Origin: Gracilibacillus lacisalsi DSM 19029
GTDB taxonomy: Bacteria; Bacillota; Bacilli; Bacillales; Amphibacillaceae
Assembly: GCF_000377765.1 (NCBI RefSeq)
Contig: NZ_KB898665.1
Span: 124,001 to 188,000 of the forward strand
DNA length: 64,000 bases
Direction of reading: 5' to 3'
Below, in pieces: positions 35,875 to 45,569 of this stretch. The notes beneath the pieces are model-generated. The model had not been told where the DNA came from, ran no database searches, and worked only from the letters and a program-made list of their open reading frames with translations. The translations under genes were made by a program, and so were the position numbers. Numbering within the stretch: the first letter of the stretch is position 1; the number at the start of each line of letters is the position of its first letter.

Positions 35875-36819
35875 ATGCAATATCGTCAGTTAGGAAAAAC
35901 CGGTCTGAAAGTAAGCGAAATTAGTTTAGGCAGCTGGCTTACATATGGTGGGTATGTCGAGGAAAGGAATGCTGAGGCTTCCATCGATAAAGCATACGAC
36001 CTCGGGATTAACTTTTTTGATACAGCCAATGTCTACATGCGTGGGGAAGCAGAGAAAATTGTAGGAAAAGCTTTAAGAAAATATCCACGCAGTTCCTATG
36101 TCCTTGCCACAAAAGTATTTGGCAAAATGGGCGATGGCCCCAATGATCAAGGTCTTTCCCGTAAGCATATTATGGAGCAATGTGATGCCAGCTTGCAGCG
36201 GTTAGGACTTGATTACGTCGATGTTTATTATTGCCACCGTTATCACGCTGATACACCACTAGAAGAAACGTTACGCGCATTGGATGACCTTGTACGTCAA
36301 GGAAAAGTATTATACATCGGTGTCAGTGAATGGACAGCCGAGCAAATGACAGAAGCCGTTCACCTTGCTGACAAAAAGTTGTTAGATCGCATTGTTGTCA
36401 ACCAGCCAAATTACAGTATGCTTCATCGCTATATCGAGAAAGAAGTCATCCCTGTAAGCGATAAGCACGGCATCGGCCAGGTTGTCTTCTCCCCTCTTGC
36501 CCAAGGTGTATTAACAGGAAAATATAAAAAAGGAGAAGCAATTCCTGAAGATAGTCGCGCCGCTCAAAAAAACTTAGATTTATCTCGTGTATTAACCGAG
36601 AAGAATCTAGAACGGGTAGAAGCATTAAAAGCAATTGCAACGAACGAAAACTTGTCATTAGCACAATTAGCGATTGCTTGGATCCTGCGTCAAGACAACG
36701 TATCTAGTGCACTTATCGGTGCAAGTAAACCAGAACAAATTGAAGAGAACGCCAAAGCTTCTGGTGTTAAACTCTCCCAAGAGACGATTGCTAAGGTCGA
36801 GGATATTTTAAATCAGTAA
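35875..36819 (+). CDS. aldo/keto reductase (potassium-channel beta-subunit-like)
   Basis: NADPH-dependent carbonyl reductase, 314 residues. The catalytic tetrad is visible: Asp and Tyr in FFDTANVYMRGEAE (~50), Lys in YVLATKVFGKMGDG (~82) and His in DVYYCHRYHADTP (~121). GASKPEQIEENAKA binds the cofactor adenosine. Resembles the AKR6/AKR11 group (KvAB-beta, YghZ, Bacillus YajO/IolS-like). Substrate not deducible; possible methylglyoxal or aldehyde detoxification. Start after AGGAGG. Confidence 0.88.
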   Translation: MQYRQLGKTGLKVSEISLGSWLTYGGYVEERNAEASIDKAYDLGINFFDTANVYMRGEAEKIVGKALRKYPRSSYVLATKVFGKMGDGPNDQGLSRKHIMEQCDASLQRLGLDYVDVYYCHRYHADTPLEETLRALDDLVRQGKVLYIGVSEWTAEQMTEAVHLADKKLLDRIVVNQPNYSMLHRYIEKEVIPVSDKHGIGQVVFSPLAQGVLTGKYKKGEAIPEDSRAAQKNLDLSRVLTEKNLERVEALKAIATNENLSLAQLAIAWILRQDNVSSALIGASKPEQIEENAKASGVKLSQETIAKVEDILNQ

Positions 36820-36827
36820 AAGTACCT

Positions 36828-36863
36828 ATACCAAGTAATTCCTAGTTACTTGGTATTATTTTT
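36828..36863 (+). terminator. terminator of the aldo/keto reductase
   Basis: Perfect 11-bp stem ATACCAAGTAA/TTACTTGGTAT followed by TATTTTTT. Confidence 0.9.
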
Positions 36864-36885
36864 TACAATTTTTACAATAGAATCA

Positions 36886-36914
36886 TTGACTTTTACATTA
36901 ATAATGTATACTAT
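36886..36914 (+). promoter_or_regulatory. promoter of the S-box/cys transcript
   Basis: TTGACT (36886-36891), 17 nt, TACTAT (36909-36914), about 26 nt before the riboswitch P1 stem. Confidence 0.75.
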
Positions 36915-36939
36915 GTTATTAAACGGACAATAAATGGAA

Positions 36940-37053
36940 TTCTTATCCAGAGAGGTGGAGGGGCAGGCCCTAAGAAACCTCGGCAACAGGTTAGAAAGAT
37001 AACACTGTGCCAAATCCTGCGGGACAGCATAAACTGAACCCGAAAGATAAGAA
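36940..37053 (+). ncRNA. SAM-I riboswitch (S-box) aptamer
   Basis: The conserved core is present in order: TTCTTATC (P1), AGAGAGGTGGAGGG, CAGGCCC..AAACC-type CGGCAACAGG, GTGCCAAATCCTGCGGG, and closing GATAAGAA (P1'). SAM binding stabilises P1 and frees the terminator that follows, so the cys genes are switched off when methionine/SAM is ample. Confidence 0.95.
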
Positions 37054-37073
37054 GGAATGATTACACATTGCTT

Positions 37074-37105
37074 ACCTTCTTATCAAACGATAAGAAGGTT
37101 TTTTA
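37074..37105 (+). terminator. riboswitch terminator ahead of cysH
   Basis: Stem ACCTTCTTATC/GATAAGAAGGT, then TTTTTT. The left arm CCTTCTTATC can alternatively pair with the P1' strand GATAAGAAGG, giving the antiterminator. Confidence 0.93.
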
Positions 37106-37123
37106 ATGAGGAGGAAGCAACAC

Positions 37124-37852
37124 ATGCTGACTTATGAAAATTTTTATGACAGCCCGTTGAACAATGAGACTCCCGACCAACAAGATCCTACCAAAGGAGC
37201 TCTAAAGATCCTCGAATGGGCTTATCAAACGTATGGCAATTCTTTAGTCTATGCCTGTAGTTTTGGAGCAGAGAGTATGGTATTAATTGACATGATTGCA
37301 ACAGTCCAACCAGATGCTAGATTAGTATTTTTAGATACTGGTTTACATTTCCAAGAAACATATGACCTGATTGAAGAGGTTAAAGAACGTTATCCGTCAT
37401 TAGATATCGTTATGCAGAAGCCTTCCCTCACTGTTGATGAACAACGAGAACAATATGGATCAGCGTTGTGGAGCAGGAACCCTGATCAATGTTGTTACAT
37501 TAGAAAAGTTAAACCATTGGAAGACGCACTGAGTGGAGCAACCGCCTGGATTTCAGGATTAAGAAGGTCACAATCTCCAACAAGAGCCAATACCAACTTT
37601 ATTAACAAGGATGACCGTTTTCAGTCCATTAAGATTTGTCCACTAATTTATTGGTCCTGGGATGATGTGTGGGCCTATATTGAGCAACATCAATTACCTT
37701 ATAACAAGCTGCATGACCAAAATTACCCTAGCATTGGTTGTATACCATGTACTACACAAGTTACAGATGCGGATGATGAACGTTCAGGACGGTGGGCAAA
37801 CTTTCAAAAAACTGAATGTGGACTACATGCTACTCCACAATCAACGAAGTGA
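37124..37852 (+). CDS. cysH: phosphoadenylyl/adenylyl-sulfate reductase
   Basis: Thioredoxin-dependent reduction of APS or PAPS to sulfite. The 242-residue protein has the PP-loop SFGAESMVLIDMI (~40) and two cysteine pairs, DQCCYIRKVKPL and SIGCIPCTTQV, which bind the [4Fe-4S] cluster of APS-type reductases. An adjacent cysC could still supply PAPS; Bacillus CysH accepts both. ATG 37124 follows GAGGAGGA; an in-frame ATG at 37106 overlaps that site. First gene after the S-box. Confidence 0.93.
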   Translation: MLTYENFYDSPLNNETPDQQDPTKGALKILEWAYQTYGNSLVYACSFGAESMVLIDMIATVQPDARLVFLDTGLHFQETYDLIEEVKERYPSLDIVMQKPSLTVDEQREQYGSALWSRNPDQCCYIRKVKPLEDALSGATAWISGLRRSQSPTRANTNFINKDDRFQSIKICPLIYWSWDDVWAYIEQHQLPYNKLHDQNYPSIGCIPCTTQVTDADDERSGRWANFQKTECGLHATPQSTK

Positions 37853-37908
37853 TTATTTTTTATAGCCAAACTCAAGTAAATCTATCGGATTAATTAAAAG
37901 AGGTGAAA

Positions 37909-39711
37909 ATGTTGACATTACAAGTAGTAAACAGTCCGTTTGATGAAAAACAGACGGAAATATTGAATCAAATTTTGCCAACACTGACAGACGCACAAAA
38001 AAATTGGCTAGCTGGATATTTGGCCGCTTCTCAGTCTCAATCATCACAAAGTGTTACATCGGTTGAACAACCAGCGCCTACACAGGTTAAAACCCGAACC
38101 GTCACCATTTTATACGGATCGGAAACGGGTAACAGTCAAGAACTAGCAGAGCAATTAGCCAAACAGCTAAAGGATATGCAAAGAGACGTAACAGTTTCTG
38201 CCATGGATGACTTTAAACCGAAGAAACTAAAAGAAGCAGAAGATTTACTCATTATTACGGCTACTCATGGCGAAGGAGATCCACCTGACAACGCGATTCA
38301 ATTCCATGAATTTTTACACAGCCGCAAAGCTCCTAAACTGGAGAATGTTAATTTCTCCGTTTTGTCACTTGGTGATGAGTCCTATGAGCATTTCTGTCAG
38401 ACTGGTAAAGATTTTGATAAACGGCTAGAAGAATTGGGTGCAACTAGAATTCATCCACGTGTTGACTGTGACGTCGATTACGAAGAACTTGCTGACGAAT
38501 GGATATCAGAAGTAATCGGCATTCTGAAAAAAGATGCCGGAAACAACGCAGAAACCGTCGATACGCAGCCAACCCCTGCGGAGCAGCCGATTTACTCGAA
38601 GAGCAATCCTTATTCTGCTGAAGTATTAGATAACATCGTCCTTAGTGGTAAAGGGTCAAACAAAGAAACAAGACACATTGAAATTTCATTGGAAGGCTCT
38701 AACCTCAATTATGAACCGGGAGATTGTTTAGCGATTTATCCAAAGAATGACCCTGCTCTGGTTCAAGCTATTATTGAAGAGCTTAAATGGAATCCAGAAC
38801 AGACAATTCCCATTAATAAACAAGGGGAAATTCGCTCCGTTCAGGAGGCTCTAACCTCCATTTTTGAGATTACAAGACTTACAAAAGGCTTATTAGAAAA
38901 AGCTAGCACTTATTTTCATCATGAAAAACTTCAACAATTAGTAACAGATCCTGAGCAGGTAAAAGCTTATATCGATGGTCGAGATTTATTAGACTTAATT
39001 ATTGACTATCCACCAAAGCAACTGGATCCAACATCGATTATGCACTTTTTAAGAAAAATACCAGCAAGGCAATACTCAATCGCTAGTAGTTATCAAGCAA
39101 ACCCTGATGAAGTGCATTTAACTTTGGCAACTGTAAGATATCATACACATGGTCGTGATCGATGTGGCGTATGTACAGGGGAAATCGCTGACAGAATTAA
39201 ACCAGGTGATCAACTGAATGTCTATGTTCACAAAAACCCAAATTTCAAATTTCCAATGGATGAAAAAACTCCTGTGATTATGATTGGACCAGGTACTGGT
39301 GTAGCACCGTTTAGAGGCTACATCGAGGAACGAGAGGAACTTGAACTGAAAGGAAAAACATGGCTTTTCTTTGGTGATCAGCATTTCCGCACAGACTTCT
39401 TGTATCAAGTAGATTGGCAAAATTGGTTAAAACAAGGTTACCTAACCAAAATGGATGTAGCCTTCTCAAGAGATAGTGAGAAAAAGGTATATGTACAGCA
39501 TCGCATGCAAGAAAAAGCAAAAGAATTATTCGAATGGATTGAAACAGGTGCACATCTATATGTGTGTGGGGATGAAAAACGAATGGCAAAGGATGTACAC
39601 GAAACCTTAATCTCGATTATTAGCGAGCAAGGAAGCCTTAGCGAAGAAGCTGCAAAAGAGTATATCAATAAATTAAAACAGGAAAAGAGATACCAACGTG
39701 ATGTGTATTAA
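37909..39711 (+). CDS. cysJ: sulfite reductase flavoprotein alpha subunit
   Basis: Passes NADPH electrons via FAD and FMN to CysI. About 600 residues: flavodoxin domain (~65-205) with ILYGSETGNSQELAEQL and ATHGEGDPPDN; FAD-binding region with ARQYSIASS (~388); NADPH domain with GPGTGVAPFRGYIEER and the C-terminal RYQRDVY. The ATG at 37909 follows AAAGAGGTG; a GTG two codons earlier is the alternative. Confidence 0.94.
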   Translation: MLTLQVVNSPFDEKQTEILNQILPTLTDAQKNWLAGYLAASQSQSSQSVTSVEQPAPTQVKTRTVTILYGSETGNSQELAEQLAKQLKDMQRDVTVSAMDDFKPKKLKEAEDLLIITATHGEGDPPDNAIQFHEFLHSRKAPKLENVNFSVLSLGDESYEHFCQTGKDFDKRLEELGATRIHPRVDCDVDYEELADEWISEVIGILKKDAGNNAETVDTQPTPAEQPIYSKSNPYSAEVLDNIVLSGKGSNKETRHIEISLEGSNLNYEPGDCLAIYPKNDPALVQAIIEELKWNPEQTIPINKQGEIRSVQEALTSIFEITRLTKGLLEKASTYFHHEKLQQLVTDPEQVKAYIDGRDLLDLIIDYPPKQLDPTSIMHFLRKIPARQYSIASSYQANPDEVHLTLATVRYHTHGRDRCGVCTGEIADRIKPGDQLNVYVHKNPNFKFPMDEKTPVIMIGPGTGVAPFRGYIEEREELELKGKTWLFFGDQHFRTDFLYQVDWQNWLKQGYLTKMDVAFSRDSEKKVYVQHRMQEKAKELFEWIETGAHLYVCGDEKRMAKDVHETLISIISEQGSLSEEAAKEYINKLKQEKRYQRDVY

Positions 39712-39723
39712 GGGGGAACAAAA

Positions 39724-41436
39724 ATGGTAAACGATCCTAATAAACTAGACCCGATGGAAAAGCTAAAAGAAGAAAGCCGTTTTTTAAGAGGAACGATTGT
39801 AGAAGGGCTACAAGACCCGATTACCGCTTCGATTTCGGAAGATGATACCAAACTGTTGAAGTTTCATGGAAGCTACCAACAGGATGACCGCGACATTAGA
39901 GATGAACGACGAAAACAAAAACTAGAGCCTGCTTATCAATTTATGCTTCGTGTTGCCATTCCGGGTGGTGTCGCAACTCCTAAGCAATGGCTTGCAACAG
40001 ATGATTTAGCACAAAAATATGGCGATCAAACGATAAAACTGACGACCCGCCAAGCTTTTCAATTACACGGAATATTAAAATGGAACTTAAAAGACACGAT
40101 TAAAACGATTAATGAAGCATTAATGACAACGATTGCTGCATGTGGAGATGTTAATCGTAACGTTATGTGTAATCCGAACCCTTATCAATCTGAAATCCAT
40201 CAGGAAATTCAAGATTGGGCACAAAAAATCAGCGATCATCTCTCACCAAAAACTGGTGCTTATCATGAAATATGGTTAGACCAAGAAAAAATTATCGATT
40301 CTAAAGAGGAAGAAGAACCGATTTACGGCAAAACCTATTTGCCAAGGAAATTTAAAATCGGTATTGCAGCACCACCTTCTAATGATGTCGATGTATTCTC
40401 ACAAGATATCGGATTAATTGCCATCATTGAAAATGATCAAGTACAAGGCTTTAACGTCGTAGTCGGTGGTGGAATGGGATCCACCCATGGAAATACCAAT
40501 ACCTACCCACAACTCGGAAAGATGGCTGGATACTGTGCGAAAGAGGATGTCGTGGATGTTGCGGAGAAAATCGTCACGATTCAACGCGATTACGGTAATC
40601 GATCTGATCGTAAAAATGCAAGATTTAAATATACGATTGATCGTTATGGACTTGATTGGTTCAAACAAGAACTTGCTGAACGACTCGGATGGGAATTAGA
40701 AGAAGCAAAAGACTACCATTTCGATCATAATGGTGATAGATATGGCTGGATCAAAGGAAGTAACAGATGGCACCTTACCCTTTTTGTTGAGAATGGTAGA
40801 GTAAAAGATGCTGATGATTATAAACTGATGACAGCTCTACGAGAAATTGCCAACATTCACACTGGTGATTTCCGCTTAACACCGAACCAGAATCTAGTCA
40901 TCGCAAATGTTACCGCACCGAAAAAGAAAAAAATCAACGAAATCCTCGATATGTATGGAATCAGAGATGGAAAGCAATATTCCGGCTTGCGTCGCAATTC
41001 CATCGCCTGTGTAGCAATGCCTACATGTGGATTAGCAATGGCGGAATCTGAGCGTTACTTACCTTCTCTTATCGACAAAATCGAAGGTCTTTTAGCCGCA
41101 GAAGGCTTACAGGATGAAGAAATTGTGATTCGCATGTCAGGGTGTCCAAATGGTTGTTCACGTCCTGCTCTAGCTGAGATCGCCTTTATCGGTAAAGCTC
41201 CCGGAAAATACAACCTTTATCTAGGCGGAAGTTTCATTGGCGACCGTTTAAATCAGCTGTACCGTGAAAATATTGATGAAGAAGAAATCCTGGCAACATT
41301 GAAAGAAATATTTCATGACTTTGCGCAAAATCGTACAGATAAAGAACATTTTGGTGACTTTGTTGTCCGTAAAGGCTATGTGGATGAAGTTTATGACGGG
41401 CAGAATTTCCACCGTGATATGAAAGGAGTTTTATAG
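39724..41436 (+). CDS. cysI: sulfite reductase hemoprotein beta subunit
   Basis: Six-electron reduction of sulfite to sulfide with siroheme and [4Fe-4S]. The 570-residue protein has duplicated ferredoxin-like parts, [14 protein letters not shown] (~105, siroheme binding), and the cluster cysteines [11 protein letters not shown] (~430) and [11 protein letters not shown] (~477). It lies 12 nt after cysJ, and its stop overlaps the sat GTG by one base. No siroheme synthesis gene is in this operon, so cofactor genes must lie elsewhere. Confidence 0.95.
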   Translation: MVNDPNKLDPMEKLKEESRFLRGTIVEGLQDPITASISEDDTKLLKFHGSYQQDDRDIRDERRKQKLEPAYQFMLRVAIPGGVATPKQWLATDDLAQKYGDQTIKLTTRQAFQLHGILKWNLKDTIKTINEALMTTIAACGDVNRNVMCNPNPYQSEIHQEIQDWAQKISDHLSPKTGAYHEIWLDQEKIIDSKEEEEPIYGKTYLPRKFKIGIAAPPSNDVDVFSQDIGLIAIIENDQVQGFNVVVGGGMGSTHGNTNTYPQLGKMAGYCAKEDVVDVAEKIVTIQRDYGNRSDRKNARFKYTIDRYGLDWFKQELAERLGWELEEAKDYHFDHNGDRYGWIKGSNRWHLTLFVENGRVKDADDYKLMTALREIANIHTGDFRLTPNQNLVIANVTAPKKKKINEILDMYGIRDGKQYSGLRRNSIACVAMPTCGLAMAESERYLPSLIDKIEGLLAAEGLQDEEIVIRMSGCPNGCSRPALAEIAFIGKAPGKYNLYLGGSFIGDRLNQLYRENIDEEEILATLKEIFHDFAQNRTDKEHFGDFVVRKGYVDEVYDGQNFHRDMKGVL

Positions 41437-42623
41437 TGGTTGCAATTAAAGAACATACACAAGAAACAATTGAAGCGCATGGAGGCACCTTAATTAACCG
41501 TGAAGCAAAAGGTGCAGAGCGAGAACAATTATTAAAAGAAGCAGAAGCATTGAAAACAATAACAATCAACGCGTGGAGTATTTCAGACTTGGAATTGATA
41601 GCGATCGGCGGATTTAGTCCTCTAACCGGTTTCCTCGGTAAAAAAGACTATCTGGAAGTAGTCGAAAATCTACATTTAGCTGATGGTACTGTTTGGAGTA
41701 TCCCAATCACATTAGCAGTAACTGAAGCGGAAGCGGACAACTTAGACATCGGTGAAAAAATCGCACTTTATGGTGAAGATGGTATTCTATACGGCACCCT
41801 GGATCTAGAAGAAAAATACACGTATGACAAAGCAAAAGAAGCACAATCTGTTTATGGCACAACAGAAGATGCCCACCCTGGTGTCAAAAAGCTTTACGAA
41901 AAAGGCAATATCTATTTAGCTGGGCCTATTACGTTACTCAATCGTCCAAAACATGATCAGTTTAAAGACTTTTATCTGGATCCTGCTGAAACGAGACAGC
42001 TTTTTCAAGATTTAGGCTGGAAAACGGTAGTCGGTTTCCAAACAAGAAATCCTGTCCACCGTGCCCATGAGTATATTCAAAAGAGTGCATTGGAATCTGT
42101 TGATGGTCTATTACTGAATCCATTGGTTGGCGAAACAAAATCCGATGATATTCCAGCAGATATTCGCATGGAAAGCTATCAAGTAATCTTGAAGCATTAT
42201 TATCCGCAAGACCGCACTCGGCTTGTTATTTATCCGGCTGCCATGCGTTATGCGGGCCCACGTGAAGCGATATTACATGCTATCGTCCGTAAAAATTATG
42301 GTTGTACACATTTCATTGTTGGACGTGATCATGCAGGTGTTGGTGATTATTATGGTACGTATGAAGCACAAGAATTAATTTCACAATATGAAGCTGAGCT
42401 TGGTATTCAAATTTTCAAATTCGAGCATGCCTTCTTTTGCAAAAAATGTGAGAATATGGCTACACAGAAAACCTGTCCACATGATAAATCCGAGCATGTT
42501 CATTTAAGCGGAACAAAGGTAAGAGAAAAACTTCGCAACGGAGAGTCACTACCGCGACAATTCTCAAGACCAGAGGTTGCTGAAGTGTTAATCAAAGGAT
42601 TGCAAAGGGGTTCAAACGAATGA
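41436..42623 (+). CDS. sat: sulfate adenylyltransferase (ATP sulfurylase)
   Basis: Activates sulfate to APS. Monofunctional, 395 residues, with the ATP-binding [15 protein letters not shown] (~198), [12 protein letters not shown] (~293) and a small zinc-binding CKKCENM...CPHD (~335) as in bacterial Sat. The start is the GTG at 41436, preceded by AAAGGAG inside cysI. The 4-nt ATGA overlap with cysC implies coupled translation. Confidence 0.94.
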   Translation: MVAIKEHTQETIEAHGGTLINREAKGAEREQLLKEAEALKTITINAWSISDLELIAIGGFSPLTGFLGKKDYLEVVENLHLADGTVWSIPITLAVTEAEADNLDIGEKIALYGEDGILYGTLDLEEKYTYDKAKEAQSVYGTTEDAHPGVKKLYEKGNIYLAGPITLLNRPKHDQFKDFYLDPAETRQLFQDLGWKTVVGFQTRNPVHRAHEYIQKSALESVDGLLLNPLVGETKSDDIPADIRMESYQVILKHYYPQDRTRLVIYPAAMRYAGPREAILHAIVRKNYGCTHFIVGRDHAGVGDYYGTYEAQELISQYEAELGIQIFKFEHAFFCKKCENMATQKTCPHDKSEHVHLSGTKVREKLRNGESLPRQFSRPEVAEVLIKGLQRGSNE

Positions 42624-43219
42624 CACAAACGAAAAACATCGTATGGCATGACTCAGTAGTAACGAAGCAGGATAGAAGCAAACAAAACAACCACCAAAGT
42701 CCGGTATTATGGTTCACCGGACTTTCAGGTTCAGGTAAATCGACCATTACCGTTGAATTAGAAAAAGCACTGTTTGAAAAAGGAATTCGATCCTATCGCT
42801 TAGACGGCGATAATATTCGTCACGGTTTAAATAATAACTTAGGATTTAGCCCGGAGGATCGCAAAGAAAATATTAGACGGATTGGTGAAGTTGCAAAATT
42901 ATTAAATGATGCTGGTTTAATCACACTTACTGCATTTATTTCGCCATATCGCCAAGATCGTGATAATGTCAGAAAGCTTCTAGCTGACGGAGAATTTATC
43001 GAAGTATATGTGAAATGTAGTCTGGAAAAATGTGAGGCACGTGATCCTAAAGGACTTTACCAAAAAGCACGTGCAGGTGAAATTAAAGGGTTTACTGGTA
43101 TTGATGCACCATATGAAGAACCAGAGCACCCAGAGTTAGTAATCGATACCGAAAATAAATCTGTTGACGAAGCAGTAGCTGAGATCATTGCGTATTTAGA
43201 AACAAGGAATTATATTTAA
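42620..43219 (+). CDS. cysC: adenylylsulfate kinase
   Basis: Converts APS to PAPS. 199 residues with Walker [14 protein letters not shown] (~32), [22 protein letters not shown] and [10 protein letters not shown], and the conserved [20 protein letters not shown]. Last gene of cysH-cysJ-cysI-sat-cysC, ending at a strong terminator. The operon has no sulfate permease (cysP) gene, so transport is encoded elsewhere. Confidence 0.94.
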   Translation: MTQTKNIVWHDSVVTKQDRSKQNNHQSPVLWFTGLSGSGKSTITVELEKALFEKGIRSYRLDGDNIRHGLNNNLGFSPEDRKENIRRIGEVAKLLNDAGLITLTAFISPYRQDRDNVRKLLADGEFIEVYVKCSLEKCEARDPKGLYQKARAGEIKGFTGIDAPYEEPEHPELVIDTENKSVDEAVAEIIAYLETRNYI

Positions 43220-43249
43220 AAGAATGGAGGCCTTCCTCCATTCTTTTAA
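43216..43249. terminator. shared terminator of the cys operon and the GH154 gene
   Basis: Perfect stem AAAAGAATGGAGG/CCTCCATTCTTTT with a 4-nt loop between convergent genes, with A/T runs on both sides. Confidence 0.92.
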
Positions 43250-43253
43250 ATCA

Positions 43254-44396
43254 TTACTCCATTGACCGATATACAGGAAAAACTTCTTGAGACCAAGCTT
43301 TTTTACTAGTCCAATGCTTCTCATCTTCCTGCCAGAAAGGATCACTTTCTTTTAGTCCTAATGGCAAAAATATAACTGCACACAAATACAAACTTCCAGT
43401 CGATATATATCCTTCTCCTACTTCTGGCTGGTGACCTGTAAACCCAATTTTTAACCAGCCACTGTTATCAAAAACTGTATTAGATGATAACGTTCTTTTT
43501 ATAACAGCTGTTAATGCTGCTCTCACTTGCCCAACAGCTAACTCAGACGGTAGTTCATGTCGCAGTACTTGATTGGCTAAATGATGAAAAGCACCAAAGC
43601 GATATGCCAAAGATCGACCAATCGGCGGAAATGTTCCTTCAGGGGAAATCATCCGTTCTTGAATTCGAGCATATTGAACAGCTCTTTTTCGGATTTTTTC
43701 AGATTTATCCGACCAATCACTGTATGTATGTCCGCTTGTTTCTACGATGTCCAACAACATTGGATGAATGACGTAACTATTGTAATAATCGGCATGAAAA
43801 GACTTACCATCGCTGTACAAGCCATCACCGACATACCATTGTTCAAATTGGTTAACGGCATAATCAATGCGCATTGGATCCCAGTCTTCCTCACCTAACT
43901 TGTATAAAGCTGTCTCAATAATAGCGGAGAATAGTAACCAATTAGAAAAGTAAGGTTTTCTACTTCTTGTAGCTTTCAATGCGTTGATCACATTCTGTTT
44001 AACATTATCCTCCAACTCATACCATAAAGTCTGAGGAGCTCTTAATATTGCTTGCGCCAAAAAAGCTGTATCCACAATCGGTTGATCACCCTCAGAAAAA
44101 TTCATATAATCTTTTGATTCAGGGTTTGTGGCATGATCCATGCATGTTCTTACTCTTTGGACATATTCTCTTCTACATTTCTCCTCTGCTTCATTTTCAG
44201 CATACGTTTCTAACCATGGAGCCATCCCATTTACTAAGCGAGCAAAAGCTTCTAAATGAGAATATGCTTCACGGTTAGTGTTTTTTTGTTGTTCGACAGG
44301 CATTTGTTTCTTGAGTTGTTCATTCTCCAATGCGAAAAGGAGAGGCTCTGCAATTGCTAACATCGTTTGGAGCCAATAAGATCGATCATCCGTCAT
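43254..44396 (-). CDS. DUF2264 / GH154-type glycoside hydrolase
   Basis: Intracellular protein of 380 residues belonging to DUF2264, which CAZy lists as GH154 (members include beta-glucuronidases). Conserved stretches are NREAYSHLEAFARLVNGMAPWLE, the WLLFSAIIETAL and GDGLYSDGKSFHADYYNSYVIHPML segments, and PIGRSLAYRFGAFH. Alternating helices fit an alpha/alpha barrel. No signal peptide. Its stop is 4 nt from the shared terminator, and it overlaps the YesL-like gene by 4 nt. With the neighbouring sugar importer this suggests cleavage of imported uronate-containing oligosaccharides. Confidence 0.82.
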   Translation of the reverse strand: MTDDRSYWLQTMLAIAEPLLFALENEQLKKQMPVEQQKNTNREAYSHLEAFARLVNGMAPWLETYAENEAEEKCRREYVQRVRTCMDHATNPESKDYMNFSEGDQPIVDTAFLAQAILRAPQTLWYELEDNVKQNVINALKATRSRKPYFSNWLLFSAIIETALYKLGEEDWDPMRIDYAVNQFEQWYVGDGLYSDGKSFHADYYNSYVIHPMLLDIVETSGHTYSDWSDKSEKIRKRAVQYARIQERMISPEGTFPPIGRSLAYRFGAFHHLANQVLRHELPSELAVGQVRAALTAVIKRTLSSNTVFDNSGWLKIGFTGHQPEVGEGYISTGSLYLCAVIFLPLGLKESDPFWQEDEKHWTSKKAWSQEVFPVYRSME

Positions 44397-45028
44397 TCAT
44401 ACTCACCTTCCATATAAAAAGAAATTTTATTTTCGATTTTTTTCAAAGATTGATAGGAAAACCACATCGTGATAAAAGTTAATCCACTTCCTGCAAACAC
44501 AAATACAACACCAGGAAAGTAATAACCAATAAAGAAAAAGGCTCCTATATTGATCAAAATTAGTAACGTATTTAATGGGGATACAAGCGCAACGACAAAC
44601 GCATAGGTTAAATAATCAAAGAATGTAGCTCTAAAATGAACAAATGTTGGGAAGATATACACAAAAATAATGGATACTAAAAATGCTAAACCAAATAACA
44701 AAAACAACAGTAACAACCGGAGCCAATGATCCAACGATTGAACAAGTGTTATATTGACATATAATAACATTAGCAAAAAGGTGAAAAAATAGCCAATTAC
44801 ATTTGCCTGTATGAAATGATCTTTAAACTCCGACCAAAATTGTTTGAATAAAGGAAAATCTTGATTACCACGAATCCACTTCCTCTCAATGGACAGTGCA
44901 GCAACTACCGAAGGAAAAACGCCCAAAAACAATAACCCTATCATACTAAAGAGTAGCCACAATATATTTAGATAAGCAAGACGCGAAATCCATACCATCG
45001 TCTTGTATAACAGCCCCTCATAATACAT
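44393..45028 (-). CDS. YesL-like DUF624 membrane protein
   Basis: Integral membrane protein of 211 residues with about five helices, typical of DUF624. LLFLGVFPSVVAALSIERKWIRG near residue 35 is the family signature (compare Bacillus YesL in the rhamnogalacturonan cluster). DUF624 genes accompany polysaccharide-uptake ABC systems, but their function is not established. Overlaps the GH154 gene (ATGA). Confidence 0.83.
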   Translation of the reverse strand: MYYEGLLYKTMVWISRLAYLNILWLLFSMIGLLFLGVFPSVVAALSIERKWIRGNQDFPLFKQFWSEFKDHFIQANVIGYFFTFLLMLLYVNITLVQSLDHWLRLLLLFLLFGLAFLVSIIFVYIFPTFVHFRATFFDYLTYAFVVALVSPLNTLLILINIGAFFFIGYYFPGVVFVFAGSGLTFITMWFSYQSLKKIENKISFYMEGEYE

Positions 45029-45078
45029 TTTTCGTTCACCCCTCTTTCAGTTGATTTGCTTTTTCTTAAGTACTATTT

Positions 45079-45490
45079 AGCGACTTAGGATAAAAAATGC
45101 TAAGTCGATTTACTATTCCTCTAATAGCCATTTTGAAATATATCGACTCTTTAGCCACCACTCCGGCTGCCCACTTCCCTTTCCGTGGGGTTTTCCCTTC
45201 AGCTAACTTTTTCGAGCCAAACCCGCTCGAAAAAGTGGATCTTCAGGCCAAACGATTCCACAGGAGTGAAAGTGGGCGGCCTTCGCTAGGATCTGCTCTA
45301 CAACGCAAGCAGGAGGTAACACGATTTTTTTACTCACAAATAGCGATTTTCAACTTGCCTATTACTTACGACATGAATTGTTGCAACTTCTCATAGCGAA
45401 GACTCCTGCGGAAATAGCACGATCCGAAAACCTCTTTGCAAAGTTAGTTGAGGCCATGCTCGCGGAAGCGAAGTAATTAGTCGGAGTTAG
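45079..45490 (+). repeat. R1 element, long copy C
   Basis: Fills the 541-nt gap between the sugar-binding-protein gene and yesL. Core palindrome 45165-45281 with perfect stem CTTTTTCGAGC/GCTCGAAAAAG; second module GACTCCTGCGGAAATAGCAC at 45401. Same orientation as the other copies, opposite to the surrounding genes. The end GCGAAGTAATTAGTCGG is the source of the fragment seen in copy E. Confidence 0.8.
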
Positions 45491-45530
45491 ACTAATTCCC
45501 AAATTCTATTTTTTGCTTTCTTTCCATACG

Positions 45531-45555
45531 AAAAAGGAGGCTTCTCCTCCTTTTC
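45531..45555 (-). terminator. terminator after the sugar-binding-protein gene
   Basis: Stem AAAAGGAGG/CCTCCTTTT, 15 nt past the stop; T-rich on the minus strand. Together with the R1 copy it separates the importer from yesL-GH154. Confidence 0.82.
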
Positions 45556-45569
45556 CGCCAAAATCACTT

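Noticed and set aside
45097-45396. 99-residue frame inside R1 copy C
   Set aside because: Frame is not conserved in copies A and B, so it does not represent an R1-encoded protein.
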